DNA from: Chitinophaga solisilvae
GTDB lineage: Bacteria; Bacteroidota; Bacteroidia; Chitinophagales; Chitinophagaceae
NCBI RefSeq assembly: GCF_009928525.1
Contig: NZ_JAABOK010000002.1
Coordinates: 620,001-684,000 of the forward strand
Direction: 5' to 3'
Length of the DNA stretch: 64,000 nucleotides
Position numbers and translations under genes: made by a program. Positions 43,219 through 53,527 of the stretch are shown piece by piece. Every line of letters begins with the position of its first letter. Within the stretch, counting starts at the first letter, position 1. The notes beneath the pieces are model-generated. The model worked only from the letters and a program-made list of their open reading frames with translations, searched no databases and was not told the DNA's origin.

Positions 43219-43280
43219 ATTCAGCTGATTGATGTAATCACCTTTATACGAAGCCTCCGCAGACAAACGGGGGCTTTTTG
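43181..43280 (+). promoter_or_regulatory. Transcription attenuator, cysteine-responsive (proposed)
   Basis: Three mutually competing parts can be drawn. Hairpin 1:2 pairs GCTGCTGTT (43181-43189, the Cys codons) with AACAGCGGC (43194-43202) around a GTAA tetraloop. A 2:3 antiterminator pairs GCGGAG (43201-43206) with CTCCGC (43255-43260). The terminator 3:4 pairs AAGCCTCCG (43251-43259) with CGGGGGCTT (43268-43276), followed by TTTTTG. Ribosome stalling on Cys codons would free GCGGAG to disrupt the terminator. The terminator is clear; the switching is inferred. Confidence 0.65.
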
Positions 43281-43350
43281 ATTTTAGTGAACAAAGCAGG
43301 AGCCAACCAGGATTTAACGCAGATTTTTACCACCACCGAAAATATTTTTT

Positions 43351-45459
43351 ATGCAAAGCTTCAGAACAGAACTTGAAAATCCCATCGTAGAACGCGATAT
43401 CATAGAACTGGAGAAGAAGATCCGCCTGTTCCGCGAAGGTCAGATTCCGGATGAAAAATTCCGCAGTCTCCGCCTGGCGAGAGGCGTGTACGGCCAGCGC
43501 CAGCCTGGTGTGCAGATGGTACGCATAAAACTGCCTTACGGCAAAATGACCCTGCAGCAGTGGAAACGCATCGCTGACATCTCTGACGAATACTCCACCG
43601 GCAACCTGCATCTCACCACCCGCCAGGATGTACAGATTCACTTCGTCAGCCTCGACAAAACACCCGAACTCTGGTCCAAACTGGAACTCGACGATATCAC
43701 CATCCGCGAAGCCTGCGGCAACACCGTACGTAACATAACCGCATCAGACCGCGCCGGTATCGATCCGGAAGAGCCATTCGATATTACACCCTATGCTGAT
43801 GCAGCCTTCCGCTATTTCCTGCGTAACCCCGTGTGCCAGGATATGGGACGTAAAATTAAAATAGCTTTCTCCTCCAGCGATAAAGATACTGCCTGGGCGT
43901 TCATGCACGACTTCGGCATGATTCCCAAAGTGAAAGAAGTAAACGGTAAAACTGTCCGTGGCTTCAAAGTACTGGTAGGCGGCGGCCTGGGCGCACAACC
44001 CTTCCTGGCGAAAACAGCTTTTGAATTCCTGGAAGAAGATCTGCTCATTCCATATATAGAGAATGTACTGCGCGTTTTTGACCGCCACGGTGAAAGAGCC
44101 AGCAGACATAAGGCCCGCATGAAATTCCTCATCCAGAAAATAGGAATGGAAGAATTTGAGCGCCTCGTGAAAGAAGAATACAAAGCGGTAAAAGTAAAAC
44201 AGGTACATGTGGACGCTGCCGCATGGCCCTCTGAAGAACCGCCGGTAGCCGGCGTTTTACCGAAATACACTATTCAGGATCAGCAGAAATACCAGGCCTG
44301 GAAAAAGACCAACACCTTTGAACAGAAACAATCCGGATATATAGCCGCCTACGTGAAAGTACCTTTGGGTAACATCAGTTCTGTAACCAGCCGCCAGCTC
44401 ATTGAAGCGCTGCGCCCCGCCGTCGCGGATGATATCAGGGTTACAGCCAACCAGGGACTGCTGCTCAAATACATTCTTCCCGAAAATCTTCCTTATGTGT
44501 TCAGCGCACTGGAAGCTGCCGGATACGGCGAACCGGGTTTCGACAGTGTAGGCGATATCACTGCCTGCCCTGGTACAGACACCTGTAACCTCGCCATTTC
44601 CAGCAGTACCGGTATTTCTGCCGCGCTGGAAAACGTGATCAGAGACGAATTCCCGGATCTCATCTACAACCGCGATATCAAAATAAAAATCAGCGGATGT
44701 ATGAATTCCTGCGGCCAGCATGGTATTGCCAGCATCGGCTTCCATGGCTCCTCCCTGAAAAGCGCCGGTAAAGTACTGCCTGCCCTGCAGGTATTACTGG
44801 GCGGAGGTATTATCGGAAACGGCGAAGGCCGTGTAGCCGACAAGGTGATTAAAGTTCCCAGCCGCCGCGGCCCGGATGTATTGCGCACCCTGCTGCACAA
44901 CTATGAAACAAATAGTCAGCAGCACGAACTGTTCAATGATTATTACGACCGTCAGGGTGAAAAATATTTTTACGAACTGCTGAAACCATTGACAGACCTG
45001 GCTTCACTGAAGGATGAAGATTTTGTGGACTGGGGACAGGCTGCACAGTATGCAACAGCCATCGGTGTGGGTGAGTGCGCGGGCGTAGTCATAGATCTCG
45101 TAGCTACCCTGCTGCTCGAAGCAGAAGAAAAGCTGCAACTGGCTACAGAAGCGTTTGACAAAGGCGCTTTTGCAGATGGTATCTACAATGTGTACTCCTC
45201 TTTTGTACAGGGCGCCAAGGCGCTGCTGCTCGGTGAAAGCGTGAGCTGTAATACACAGACCGGTGTTATCAATGATTTTGACAAACATTTTGTAGCTACC
45301 GGCAAATTCAGCTTTGAAAAGGATTTCAAAACACTGGTGTTGCAGATCAACGAGCACGAGCCTTCTGAAACCTTTGCCCGTCAGTATTTTGAGCAGGCGG
45401 CAGATTTTTACGGAAAGGCGCAGGCCTTCCGTCAGCAGTCGGCACTGGTACAGGCGTAA
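43351..45459 (+). CDS. Siroheme-dependent nitrite/sulfite reductase with C-terminal helical extension
   Basis: The 702-residue protein has the two-lobed nitrite/sulfite reductase fold: two ferredoxin-like half domains, and siroheme/[4Fe-4S] ligands C406 and C412 in TACPGTDTC and C450 and C454 in SGCMNSCGQHG. Arg/Lys residues in TTRQDVQIHF and ISGCMNSCG fit the anion site. It reduces sulfite to sulfide (or nitrite to ammonia) using ferredoxin. The Cys-rich leader favours sulfite. Residues from about 560 form a separate helical domain (LLEAEEKLQLATEAFDKG; FVQGAKALLLGE) resembling HEPN, absent from E. coli CysI. The siroheme genes follow. Confidence 0.88.
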   Translation: MQSFRTELENPIVERDIIELEKKIRLFREGQIPDEKFRSLRLARGVYGQRQPGVQMVRIKLPYGKMTLQQWKRIADISDEYSTGNLHLTTRQDVQIHFVSLDKTPELWSKLELDDITIREACGNTVRNITASDRAGIDPEEPFDITPYADAAFRYFLRNPVCQDMGRKIKIAFSSSDKDTAWAFMHDFGMIPKVKEVNGKTVRGFKVLVGGGLGAQPFLAKTAFEFLEEDLLIPYIENVLRVFDRHGERASRHKARMKFLIQKIGMEEFERLVKEEYKAVKVKQVHVDAAAWPSEEPPVAGVLPKYTIQDQQKYQAWKKTNTFEQKQSGYIAAYVKVPLGNISSVTSRQLIEALRPAVADDIRVTANQGLLLKYILPENLPYVFSALEAAGYGEPGFDSVGDITACPGTDTCNLAISSSTGISAALENVIRDEFPDLIYNRDIKIKISGCMNSCGQHGIASIGFHGSSLKSAGKVLPALQVLLGGGIIGNGEGRVADKVIKVPSRRGPDVLRTLLHNYETNSQQHELFNDYYDRQGEKYFYELLKPLTDLASLKDEDFVDWGQAAQYATAIGVGECAGVVIDLVATLLLEAEEKLQLATEAFDKGAFADGIYNVYSSFVQGAKALLLGESVSCNTQTGVINDFDKHFVATGKFSFEKDFKTLVLQINEHEPSETFARQYFEQAADFYGKAQAFRQQSALVQA

Positions 45460-45488
45460 TTTTTTCATCTACCTAAACATTACAACTC

Positions 45489-46265
45489 ATGCAGCATATA
45501 CAACCGAAACTTACACTGGTAGGCGCTGGCCCCGGAGACCCTGAACTGATCACCGTCAAAGGACTGAAAGCTATTCAGCAGGCAAGGGTTATCCTCTACG
45601 ATGCCCTTTCCAACAACGAACTGCTGGAATATGCACCGGCCAATTGCCTTCGTCGTTTTGTGGGTAAGCGTGCAGGCATGCACGTTTACTCCCAGGACGA
45701 AATCAACCGCATGATTGTAAAGTATGCCCTGACTTACGGCAGTGTAGTCCGCCTGAAAGGCGGCGACTCCTTTGTATTCGGCCGCGGGCAGGAGGAAATA
45801 GCCTTCGCGCAGCAGTTCGGTATTACCGCGGAAGTAGTGCCCGGTATTTCCAGTGCCATCTCCGTTCCCGGCATCAATAAAATTCCGGTAACCGCGCGTA
45901 ATGTCAGCGAAGGATTCTGGGTCATTACCGGCAATACGAAGAACGGCAACCTGTCCAGGGATCTGCACTTCGCCATACAGGCCAATACCACTGTGGTGAT
46001 CCTGATGGGGATGAGTAAGCTGGGAGAGATAGCCGACATCTTCAATGCACAGGGCAAAGGAAATACACCTGCTGCCATCATACAGAATGGTACGCTGCCT
46101 ACACAGCAGATGGGACTGGGAAATGTGGCGGATCTGGCAGCCATTGCAGCCAGGCATCAGCTGTGCAATCCCGCTATCATTGTGATTGGAGAGGTAGTGC
46201 GTTTTCACGAAGCCTTCGCAGCTGTACAACAGAAAATATCCGAAGAACTTAAAATCGCTGTATAA
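45489..46265 (+). CDS. cobA: Uroporphyrinogen-III C-methyltransferase
   Basis: The 258-residue SUMT has the SAM-binding start LVGAGPGDPELITVKG (VGAGPGD), YDALSNNELL, and RLKGGDSFVFGRGQEE, then VPGISSAISVPG and IPVTARN. It methylates uroporphyrinogen III twice to give precorrin-2, the siroheme precursor. The next gene overlaps it by one base and makes siroheme from precorrin-2, so the operon supplies the cofactor of the reductase encoded 29 bp upstream. Confidence 0.95.
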   Translation: MQHIQPKLTLVGAGPGDPELITVKGLKAIQQARVILYDALSNNELLEYAPANCLRRFVGKRAGMHVYSQDEINRMIVKYALTYGSVVRLKGGDSFVFGRGQEEIAFAQQFGITAEVVPGISSAISVPGINKIPVTARNVSEGFWVITGNTKNGNLSRDLHFAIQANTTVVILMGMSKLGEIADIFNAQGKGNTPAAIIQNGTLPTQQMGLGNVADLAAIAARHQLCNPAIIVIGEVVRFHEAFAAVQQKISEELKIAV

Positions 46266-46861
46266 TGCAGGAAAATCAGTTATTCCCGGTATTCTTCAAA
46301 TTACATCGCCTGCACGTACTGGTTGTTGGCGGTGGAAATATCGGTCTGGAAAAAGCCAATGCCATGCTGCAGAACTGCCCTGATGGCAATATTACAGTAG
46401 TAGCGCTGCATTTTCTGCCGGAGCTGGAAGACATTGCCCGGAAATTTCCCAACGTAACGCTGGTACAGAAACCTTTTTCCTGCGGAGACTTGCTGGGAAA
46501 GGATCTGGTCATAGCGGCCACCAATGACCGTGCGCTGAATTACTGCATCTGGGAAAAGGCGAAAGGCAGCAAGGTGCTGATAAATGTGGCCGATACGCCG
46601 GAACTGTGCGATTTCTACCTGGGCTCGGTAGTACAGAAGGGAAATCTGAAAATAGCTATCTCCACCAACGGCAAATCCCCAACGGTGGCCAAACGCCTGA
46701 AACAGGTACTGCAGGAAGCCATTCCGGATACGCTGGATGAGGTGCTGAATAAACTGTATATTATCCGGGATAAACTGAAAGGTGATTTTACCGCAAAGGT
46801 AAAACAACTCAATACCATTACGGACGTGCTGGTGAGAGGGGAGAATGAGAAGAGCGCCTGA
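46265..46861 (+). CDS. Precorrin-2 dehydrogenase / sirohydrochlorin ferrochelatase
   Basis: The 198-residue protein is the CysG-N/Met8-type enzyme: NAD site VLVVGGGNIGLEKANAML at residues 17-34, DLVIAATNDRALN, and the C-terminal dimer part ISTNGKSPTVAKRLKQVLQE. It oxidises precorrin-2 and inserts iron, giving siroheme. The ATG shares its A with the preceding TAA stop, indicating translational coupling. It meets the minus-strand DUF488 gene after 1 bp. It is probably the last gene of the leader-controlled operon. Confidence 0.92.
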   Translation: MQENQLFPVFFKLHRLHVLVVGGGNIGLEKANAMLQNCPDGNITVVALHFLPELEDIARKFPNVTLVQKPFSCGDLLGKDLVIAATNDRALNYCIWEKAKGSKVLINVADTPELCDFYLGSVVQKGNLKIAISTNGKSPTVAKRLKQVLQEAIPDTLDEVLNKLYIIRDKLKGDFTAKVKQLNTITDVLVRGENEKSA

Positions 46862-46862
46862 T

Positions 46863-47204
46863 TCAGCTCCTGAGCATGTCCATCAGCACTTTGGCCTGAT
46901 TGTGCACAAGGTCTCTGGAACCATACAGCAGCGTAATCTTTTCTTTTTTTGCTTTCTTCCGCAACGCCTCCAGTATGTCATCTTTATCTGCCAGCTCTGC
47001 TTTATATTTTTTTACGAATGCCGGATACTTTTCCGGATCATGATTAAACCACTTCCGCAGTTCATTGCTGGGTGCGATTTCTTTTATCCACTCATCAATG
47101 CGGCCTTTCTCCCTTGAAATACCCCTTGGCCACAGCCGGTCTACCAGAATACGGTATCCATCGGCGGTGGCATAATCTTCATACACACGTTTTATCTGTA
47201 TCAT
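46863..47204 (-). CDS. DUF488 family protein
   Basis: The 113-residue protein has the DUF488 layout: KRVYEDYATADGYRILVDRL, WPRGISREKGRIDEWIKEIA, PSNELRKWFNHDPEKYPAF, then ITLLYGSRDLVHNQAKVL. The family is common and its function is not established; a conserved Arg/Trp/Asp pocket suggests small-ligand binding or an enzyme. It converges on the siroheme synthase gene without a spacer and is probably monocistronic. Confidence 0.88.
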   Translation of the reverse strand: MIQIKRVYEDYATADGYRILVDRLWPRGISREKGRIDEWIKEIAPSNELRKWFNHDPEKYPAFVKKYKAELADKDDILEALRKKAKKEKITLLYGSRDLVHNQAKVLMDMLRS

Positions 47205-47251
47205 AATTCAATAACGATTCCTGCGCTGAAAATGTTTTAGACATTATCTTT

Positions 47252-47905
47252 ATGGCTATGAACCATCAGGAAATCATTGATACAACTGTAGCATTTGTAA
47301 AGCAGGAGCTGCAGAACGCAGAAGGAGGCCACGACTGGTGGCATATAGAAAGAGTATGGCATACTGCCCGGAGTATTGCGACAAAGGAAAAAGCAGATAT
47401 GCTCATTGTAGAGCTGGGCGCTCTTTTACATGACATCGCTGACTCCAAATTTCATGACGGCGATGAAAACATCGGCCCCGCAAAAGCTACTGCCTTCATG
47501 CAGTCGATCCGCCTGCCGGATGAAGTGATCGCGCATATCGTCAATATCATCAGGCATATTTCTTTCAAGGGAGGTAACAATGAAAAAGTGTTTCATTCTC
47601 CCGAACTCGCCGTTGTACAGGATGCAGACCGCCTGGATGCCATCGGAGCTATTGGCATTGCGCGGGCCTTCAACTACGGCGGGTTTAAAAACAGGGCCAT
47701 CTATGACCCCGCCATACAACCCAATCTGCAAATGACGCGGGAAGAATATAAAAAGAACACCGCTCCCACCATCAATCACTTCTACGAAAAACTCCTCCTC
47801 CTGAAAGACCGCATGAACACTGCCACCGGAAAGGAAATGGCGGAAGAAAGACATACGTATATGGAAGGATTTCTGGGGCAATTCTATAAGGAAATAAATA
47901 TTTAG
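47252..47905 (+). CDS. HD-domain phosphohydrolase
   Basis: The 217-residue protein is an HD-superfamily hydrolase. Metal ligands are in GGHDWWHIERVWHTA, LLHDIADSKFHDG and the late DADRLDAIGAIG. It resembles the YedJ/YpgQ group that dephosphorylates nucleotides. TATCTTTA at 47245-47252 overlaps the first ATG, so transcription may start only at about 47258, where a second ATG (MNHQEIIDTT) would make a leaderless message. A type A inverted repeat follows. Confidence 0.88.
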   Translation: MAMNHQEIIDTTVAFVKQELQNAEGGHDWWHIERVWHTARSIATKEKADMLIVELGALLHDIADSKFHDGDENIGPAKATAFMQSIRLPDEVIAHIVNIIRHISFKGGNNEKVFHSPELAVVQDADRLDAIGAIGIARAFNYGGFKNRAIYDPAIQPNLQMTREEYKKNTAPTINHFYEKLLLLKDRMNTATGKEMAEERHTYMEGFLGQFYKEINI

Positions 47906-47910
47906 CTTTT

Positions 47911-48023
47911 AATTACGAATTACGAATTACGAATGAAGAGCGAAGATATAAGCGGGAAGTAAATTCTTTATCCGCTTATATCTTCGCTCTTCATTCGTAA
48001 TTCGCAATTCGTAATTCGCAATT
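47911..48023. repeat. Long inverted repeat, type A
   Basis: This 113-bp palindrome lies between convergent genes. The outer arms are AATTACGAATTACGAATT; the inner arms GAAGAGCGAAGATATAAGCG and complement surround a loop near 47960-47970. It shares CGAAGAT with the inner arms at 2671 and 7965. Confidence 0.9.
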
Positions 48024-48027
48024 ATTA

Positions 48028-48549
48028 TTATTGATTATAAAACAGTGCTTTCAGCTCATCCGCGTCTTCCGGTTTCATCTTCCCTCCGAGTATAAGGCGG
48101 AGTTGTCTGCGGCGGAGCGCGCCGTCATATAATCTTTTTTCTTCTTCTGTGTCGGTGGTAATGGCCGGAACGGGGCGGGAGTTGCCGTTGGGGTCGAGTG
48201 CCACGAAGGTCATGAATGCTTCATTGGATTTGTAGCGGTACTGCTGTACCGGATCTTCTCCCCATACACGCATATGTACTTCCATGGAGGTGTTGAAGGC
48301 GCGGCTCACCTTGGCTTCGATATGAACAACATTTCCCAGTTTGATGGGATTTTCGAAGGAGATATTATCTACGGAGGCGGTTACTACCGGCGCGCTGCAA
48401 TGTTTCATACAGGCCAGGGCTGCTGCAATATCCATCCAATACATAAGACGACCTCCCATGAGGTTGCCGAAAGTGTTGGTATCGTTGGGTAAAACCAGTT
48501 CAGTCATCTGTATGAGCGAGTCCTGCGCTCTCTTAGGCGTTAAAGTCAT
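48028..48549 (-). CDS. Acyl-CoA thioesterase, hotdog fold
   Basis: The 173-residue protein matches the YciA/BACH-type hotdog thioesterases: TELVLPNDTNTFGNLMGGRL, then MYWMDIAAALACMKH, VTASVDNISFENPIKLGNVV and HIEAKVSRAFNTSMEVHMRV. The Asn/Asp and Thr positions for catalysis are in the first motif. It hydrolyses acyl-CoA esters of undetermined chain length in the cytosol. The C-terminal tail (GALRRRQLRLILGGKMKPED) is extra to the core. Confidence 0.92.
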   Translation of the reverse strand: MTLTPKRAQDSLIQMTELVLPNDTNTFGNLMGGRLMYWMDIAAALACMKHCSAPVVTASVDNISFENPIKLGNVVHIEAKVSRAFNTSMEVHMRVWGEDPVQQYRYKSNEAFMTFVALDPNGNSRPVPAITTDTEEEKRLYDGALRRRQLRLILGGKMKPEDADELKALFYNQ

Positions 48550-48774
48550 CTTTTATGTATTTCGGACGCAAATTTACAGCTTATATATCTATTGCGCTAT
48601 TATCATTTAAAATGGCCATGGGCCGGATAAAGGTTTTTAATAAATAATTTCCCTCACTTTGAAATTCTTTAAAACGCGCTGTGGATCAATGATAAGAGCT
48701 GAACAGAAACCCGTAAAAATTAACGAACAAATAAAGCGGCAGACTAAAAAACTTGGGAGCGAAGCAAATTTGTG

Positions 48775-50532
<1,758 letters not shown>

Positions 50533-50551
50533 TCTCTGTTAATCATCATAT

Positions 50552-50620
50552 TAGCTTTCAGTTCCGTGCCTTTAGCGTTTATTTGTTATATAAAAGCTAA
50601 AGGCTGGAACGGGAAAGCTA
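50552..50620 (+). terminator. Terminator between pyrG and yidC
   Basis: TAGCTTTCAGTTCC and GCCTTTAGC on the left pair with GCTAAAGGC and GGAACGGGAAAGCTA on the right, with two small internal mismatches and a 17-nt loop, and are followed by TTTTT. Confidence 0.8.
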
Positions 50621-50627
50621 TTTTTCA

Positions 50628-50635
50628 TACCTTTG
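50628..50635 (+). promoter_or_regulatory. -7 box for yidC
   Basis: TACCTTTG matches TAnnTTTG, 25 bp before the yidC ATG and immediately after the pyrG terminator. No good -33 TTTG is seen. Confidence 0.5.
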
Positions 50636-50659
50636 CGTCCTAAATTTTAATTGCATTTC

Positions 50660-52522
50660 ATGGATAGAAATTCGGTCATTGGGTTTTTACTGCTCGGAGT
50701 GCTGCTGGTAGGATATATTTTCTTCAACCAGAAGCAACAGGTAAAAGCCAGTAAGGAGAAAGCCCGGCAAGATTCCATCGCTAATCTTAATAAGCCTAAA
50801 GCACCTGTTAACGATACCGCTGCTTTCGCCGCTGCCGCCAATGGAACGCCGCTGGATTCGGCACATCAGGCCCAGCTGGCCGGAGAATTCGGCATTTTCG
50901 CCAACGCAGCTGTAGCTCCCCTGCAGACGACTGTACTGGAGAATGATGAGCTGAAAATCACCTTCACCAATAAAGGTGGCCAGCCCGCCGGCGTACAGCT
51001 GAAAAAATTCAAAACCTCCGACGGAGCGCCACTCATGCTGGTACAGGGTTCTTTCAACCGCCTGTCTGTAGAAGTGCCTGCCGGACCTAATAAAGTACTC
51101 AACAGTGCTGATCTGTTCTTCACCGCCGGCACGGTTCAGAAACTGGCCGACGGCGCACAATCCATCAGCTACCGCCTTAATACCAGCAATCCCGCCGCTT
51201 ACCTGGAGTTCAGCTATACCATTAAACCCGGTACTTACCTCGTTGATTACAACGTGCATGCAGTTGGCTTCCAGAACATCCTCCCGGGCAATCAGAACTA
51301 CCTGAACCTGCAGTGGAATGCCCAGGACGACAAGCAGGAACATGACATGGAGAACGAGCGCCTCAACAACCAGGTGCACTACATGTACAGCAACGATAAA
51401 CACGATTATTTCACCTTGTCCCGCACCAGCCACGAAAAACTGGAAAACAAGCTGAAATGGATCAGTGTGAAACAACAGTTCTTCAACACCACGCTGATCG
51501 CTAAAAACGGCGACTTCAACAGCGCGGATGTAAATACCAAGGTGCCGCAGAGCGGAAACATCGTAGGACAAACATTCACCAGCATCCAGCTGCCATATAA
51601 CCGCTCCAACGATTTCTCCTTCCCGATAGAAATTTATTATGGCCCCAGCCATTATAAAACGCTGAAGTCTTTCGACCTCGGACTGGAAAAAATTATCCCG
51701 CTGGGATCCGGCATTTTCGCTTTCGTGAAATATGTGAACAAATGGATCATCATCCCTGTGTTTAACTTCCTGAGCGGATTTATCAGCAACTATGGTGTCA
51801 TCATCATCCTGCTGACCATCTTCATCCGCTTGCTGATAGCACCTTTCACCTACCAGAGCTATGTGTCTCAGGCTAAGATGAAAGTGCTGAAACCGGAAAT
51901 TGATGAACTGAGAGCCAAACACGGCGATGATCAGCAGACTTTCGGTGTAGAGCAGATGAAACTGTTTAAGAGCGCCGGCGTTAACCCGCTGGGTGGCTGT
52001 TTACCGGCCCTGCTCCAGCTGCCTATCCTGGTGGCGATGTACAGCTTCTTCCCGTCTTCCATCGAACTGCGCCAGGAAAGTTTCCTGTGGGCAAAGGATC
52101 TGTCTACCTACGATTCTATCCTGAACCTGCCGTTTAACATTCCGTTCTATGGTAATCACGTGAGCCTGTTCACCATCCTGATGACCATTACGAGCCTGGT
52201 GCTGGCATTCTACAACCGTGGAATGACCGATCAGAGCAACCCGGTCATGAAGTACATGCCTTATTTCATGCCTATCATGTTCCTGGGTATCTTCAACCGT
52301 ATGGCGGCAGCCCTCACCTTCTACTACTTCCTGTCCAACGTGATCAGTATACTTCTGCAGTTTGTGATCCAGAAATTTATCATCAACCATGATAAGATTC
52401 TTGCACAGATACAGGAGAATAAAAAGAAACCTGTCTCCAAATCAAAATGGCAGGAGAAGCTGGAAGAAGTGCAGAAACGCCAGCAGACGATGCAGCAGCA
52501 ACAGCAGAATAAGAAGAAATAA
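50660..52522 (+). CDS. yidC: Membrane protein insertase YidC
   Basis: The ATG at 50660 (620 aa) is used instead of the TTG nine bases upstream. MDRNSVIGFLLLGVLLVGYI is the first membrane helix. A large periplasmic beta-domain spans residues 80-350. The conserved insertase core follows: FNFLSGFISNYGVIIILLTI, LLIAPFTYQSYVSQAKMKVL, GCLPALLQLPILVAMYSFFP and FNRMAAALTFYYFLSNVISI. The C-terminus is a Lys/Gln-rich coil (QKRQQTMQQQQQNKKK) that can contact ribosomes. It inserts inner-membrane proteins with or without SecYEG. A terminator follows. Confidence 0.97.
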   Translation: MDRNSVIGFLLLGVLLVGYIFFNQKQQVKASKEKARQDSIANLNKPKAPVNDTAAFAAAANGTPLDSAHQAQLAGEFGIFANAAVAPLQTTVLENDELKITFTNKGGQPAGVQLKKFKTSDGAPLMLVQGSFNRLSVEVPAGPNKVLNSADLFFTAGTVQKLADGAQSISYRLNTSNPAAYLEFSYTIKPGTYLVDYNVHAVGFQNILPGNQNYLNLQWNAQDDKQEHDMENERLNNQVHYMYSNDKHDYFTLSRTSHEKLENKLKWISVKQQFFNTTLIAKNGDFNSADVNTKVPQSGNIVGQTFTSIQLPYNRSNDFSFPIEIYYGPSHYKTLKSFDLGLEKIIPLGSGIFAFVKYVNKWIIIPVFNFLSGFISNYGVIIILLTIFIRLLIAPFTYQSYVSQAKMKVLKPEIDELRAKHGDDQQTFGVEQMKLFKSAGVNPLGGCLPALLQLPILVAMYSFFPSSIELRQESFLWAKDLSTYDSILNLPFNIPFYGNHVSLFTILMTITSLVLAFYNRGMTDQSNPVMKYMPYFMPIMFLGIFNRMAAALTFYYFLSNVISILLQFVIQKFIINHDKILAQIQENKKKPVSKSKWQEKLEEVQKRQQTMQQQQQNKKK

Positions 52523-52544
52523 AACATTGATGTTTTTCATAGTG

Positions 52545-52571
52545 AAAGCCCCCGCATTGCCGGGGGCTTTT
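52545..52571 (+). terminator. Intrinsic terminator of yidC
   Basis: AAAGCCCCCG pairs with CGGGGGCTTT around CATTGC, ending in TTTT, 22 bp after the stop. Confidence 0.92.
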
Positions 52572-52592
52572 GCGTAAATAACCGATAGTAGT

Positions 52593-53525
52593 ATGAAGAA
52601 AAGCCTGTTATTACTGGTGCTGGCAGGAGGGATGTACTCCGCCCATGCACAGGACACACTGCCCGATGCCGGCAGGATTCAGCAGATAGTTAATTACCTC
52701 GCCTCCGATAAGTTGAAAGGCCGCGGTACGGCAGAGAAGGGAAGTATTACCGCCAGCAACTATGTGGCAAAAGCATTTAAGAAGCTGGGGCTGAAGCCAG
52801 CCAACGGCAGCAGCTATTTCCAGGATTTTACCTTCGACAGAAACGCACATAAAAATATTCCCAGCCGTAACGTGCTCGGCTTTCTGGATAACGGGGCCGC
52901 CCGTACAATCATCATCGGCGCCCACTACGATCACCTGGGGACCGCCGGATTATTTGATGGCAAATATCCCATCGGGGAAATACATAACGGCGCCGATGAT
53001 AACGCTTCCGGCGTAGCGGGGTTGCTCGAACTGGCGCGGTATTACGTGAAAAACGGCCGCCAGGAGCCTTTCAACTTCCTGTTTATTGCCTTCGGCGGGG
53101 AAGAGCTGGGGCTGCAGGGTTCAAGGTACTATACTGCCAACCCGGTAATGCCCCTGGATAAAATGCATTTCATGTTAAACATGGATATGATAGGAAGATA
53201 TAACCCTGAAAGGGGAGTGGGCATCGGTGGATTCGGCAGTGCGGCAGAATGGCCGGAAGTATTCAGAGAGGTACAGCAGCCGGGAATTAAATACTTTACA
53301 GATGCAGCCGGCAAAGGTGCTTCAGATCACCATAACTTCTACGTTAATGGCGTGCCGGTTATGTTCTTCCATACCGGAGGGCACGATGATTACCATAAAC
53401 CAACGGATGATGCGCCGAAGTTACAGGCGGCTTCCGAGGCAGGTATTCTGCAGCTGGGCATTCAGCTGATCAACCGGGCGATGCAGTTTCCGATGCTGCA
53501 GTATGTGCAGCCATCAGAAAAATAA
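52593..53525 (+). CDS. M28 family zinc aminopeptidase, exported
   Basis: The 310-residue protein has a signal peptide (KKSLLLLVLAGGMYSAHAQ). The M28 zinc ligands are His in IIGAHYDHLG, Asp in HNGADDNASGVAGLLEL, catalytic Glu and ligand Glu in FIAFGGEELGLQG, Asp in MLNMDMIGRY, and His in MFFHTGGHDDYHKPTD. The length is normal for a periplasmic aminopeptidase without a PA domain. It should trim N-terminal residues of peptides in the periplasm. It converges on the SprT-like gene with only 2 bp between stops. Confidence 0.94.
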   Translation: MKKSLLLLVLAGGMYSAHAQDTLPDAGRIQQIVNYLASDKLKGRGTAEKGSITASNYVAKAFKKLGLKPANGSSYFQDFTFDRNAHKNIPSRNVLGFLDNGAARTIIIGAHYDHLGTAGLFDGKYPIGEIHNGADDNASGVAGLLELARYYVKNGRQEPFNFLFIAFGGEELGLQGSRYYTANPVMPLDKMHFMLNMDMIGRYNPERGVGIGGFGSAAEWPEVFREVQQPGIKYFTDAAGKGASDHHNFYVNGVPVMFFHTGGHDDYHKPTDDAPKLQAASEAGILQLGIQLINRAMQFPMLQYVQPSEK

Positions 53526-53527
53526 TA

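Noticed and set aside
43132..43280. Riboswitch (SAM or cobalamin type) in front of the sulfite reductase gene
   Set aside because: The leader is short and filled by an ORF with clustered Cys codons; no known riboswitch core was recognisable.
50687..51922. Minus-strand frame of 411 codons opposite yidC
   Set aside because: YidC is unambiguous on the plus strand; the antisense product lacks any motif.
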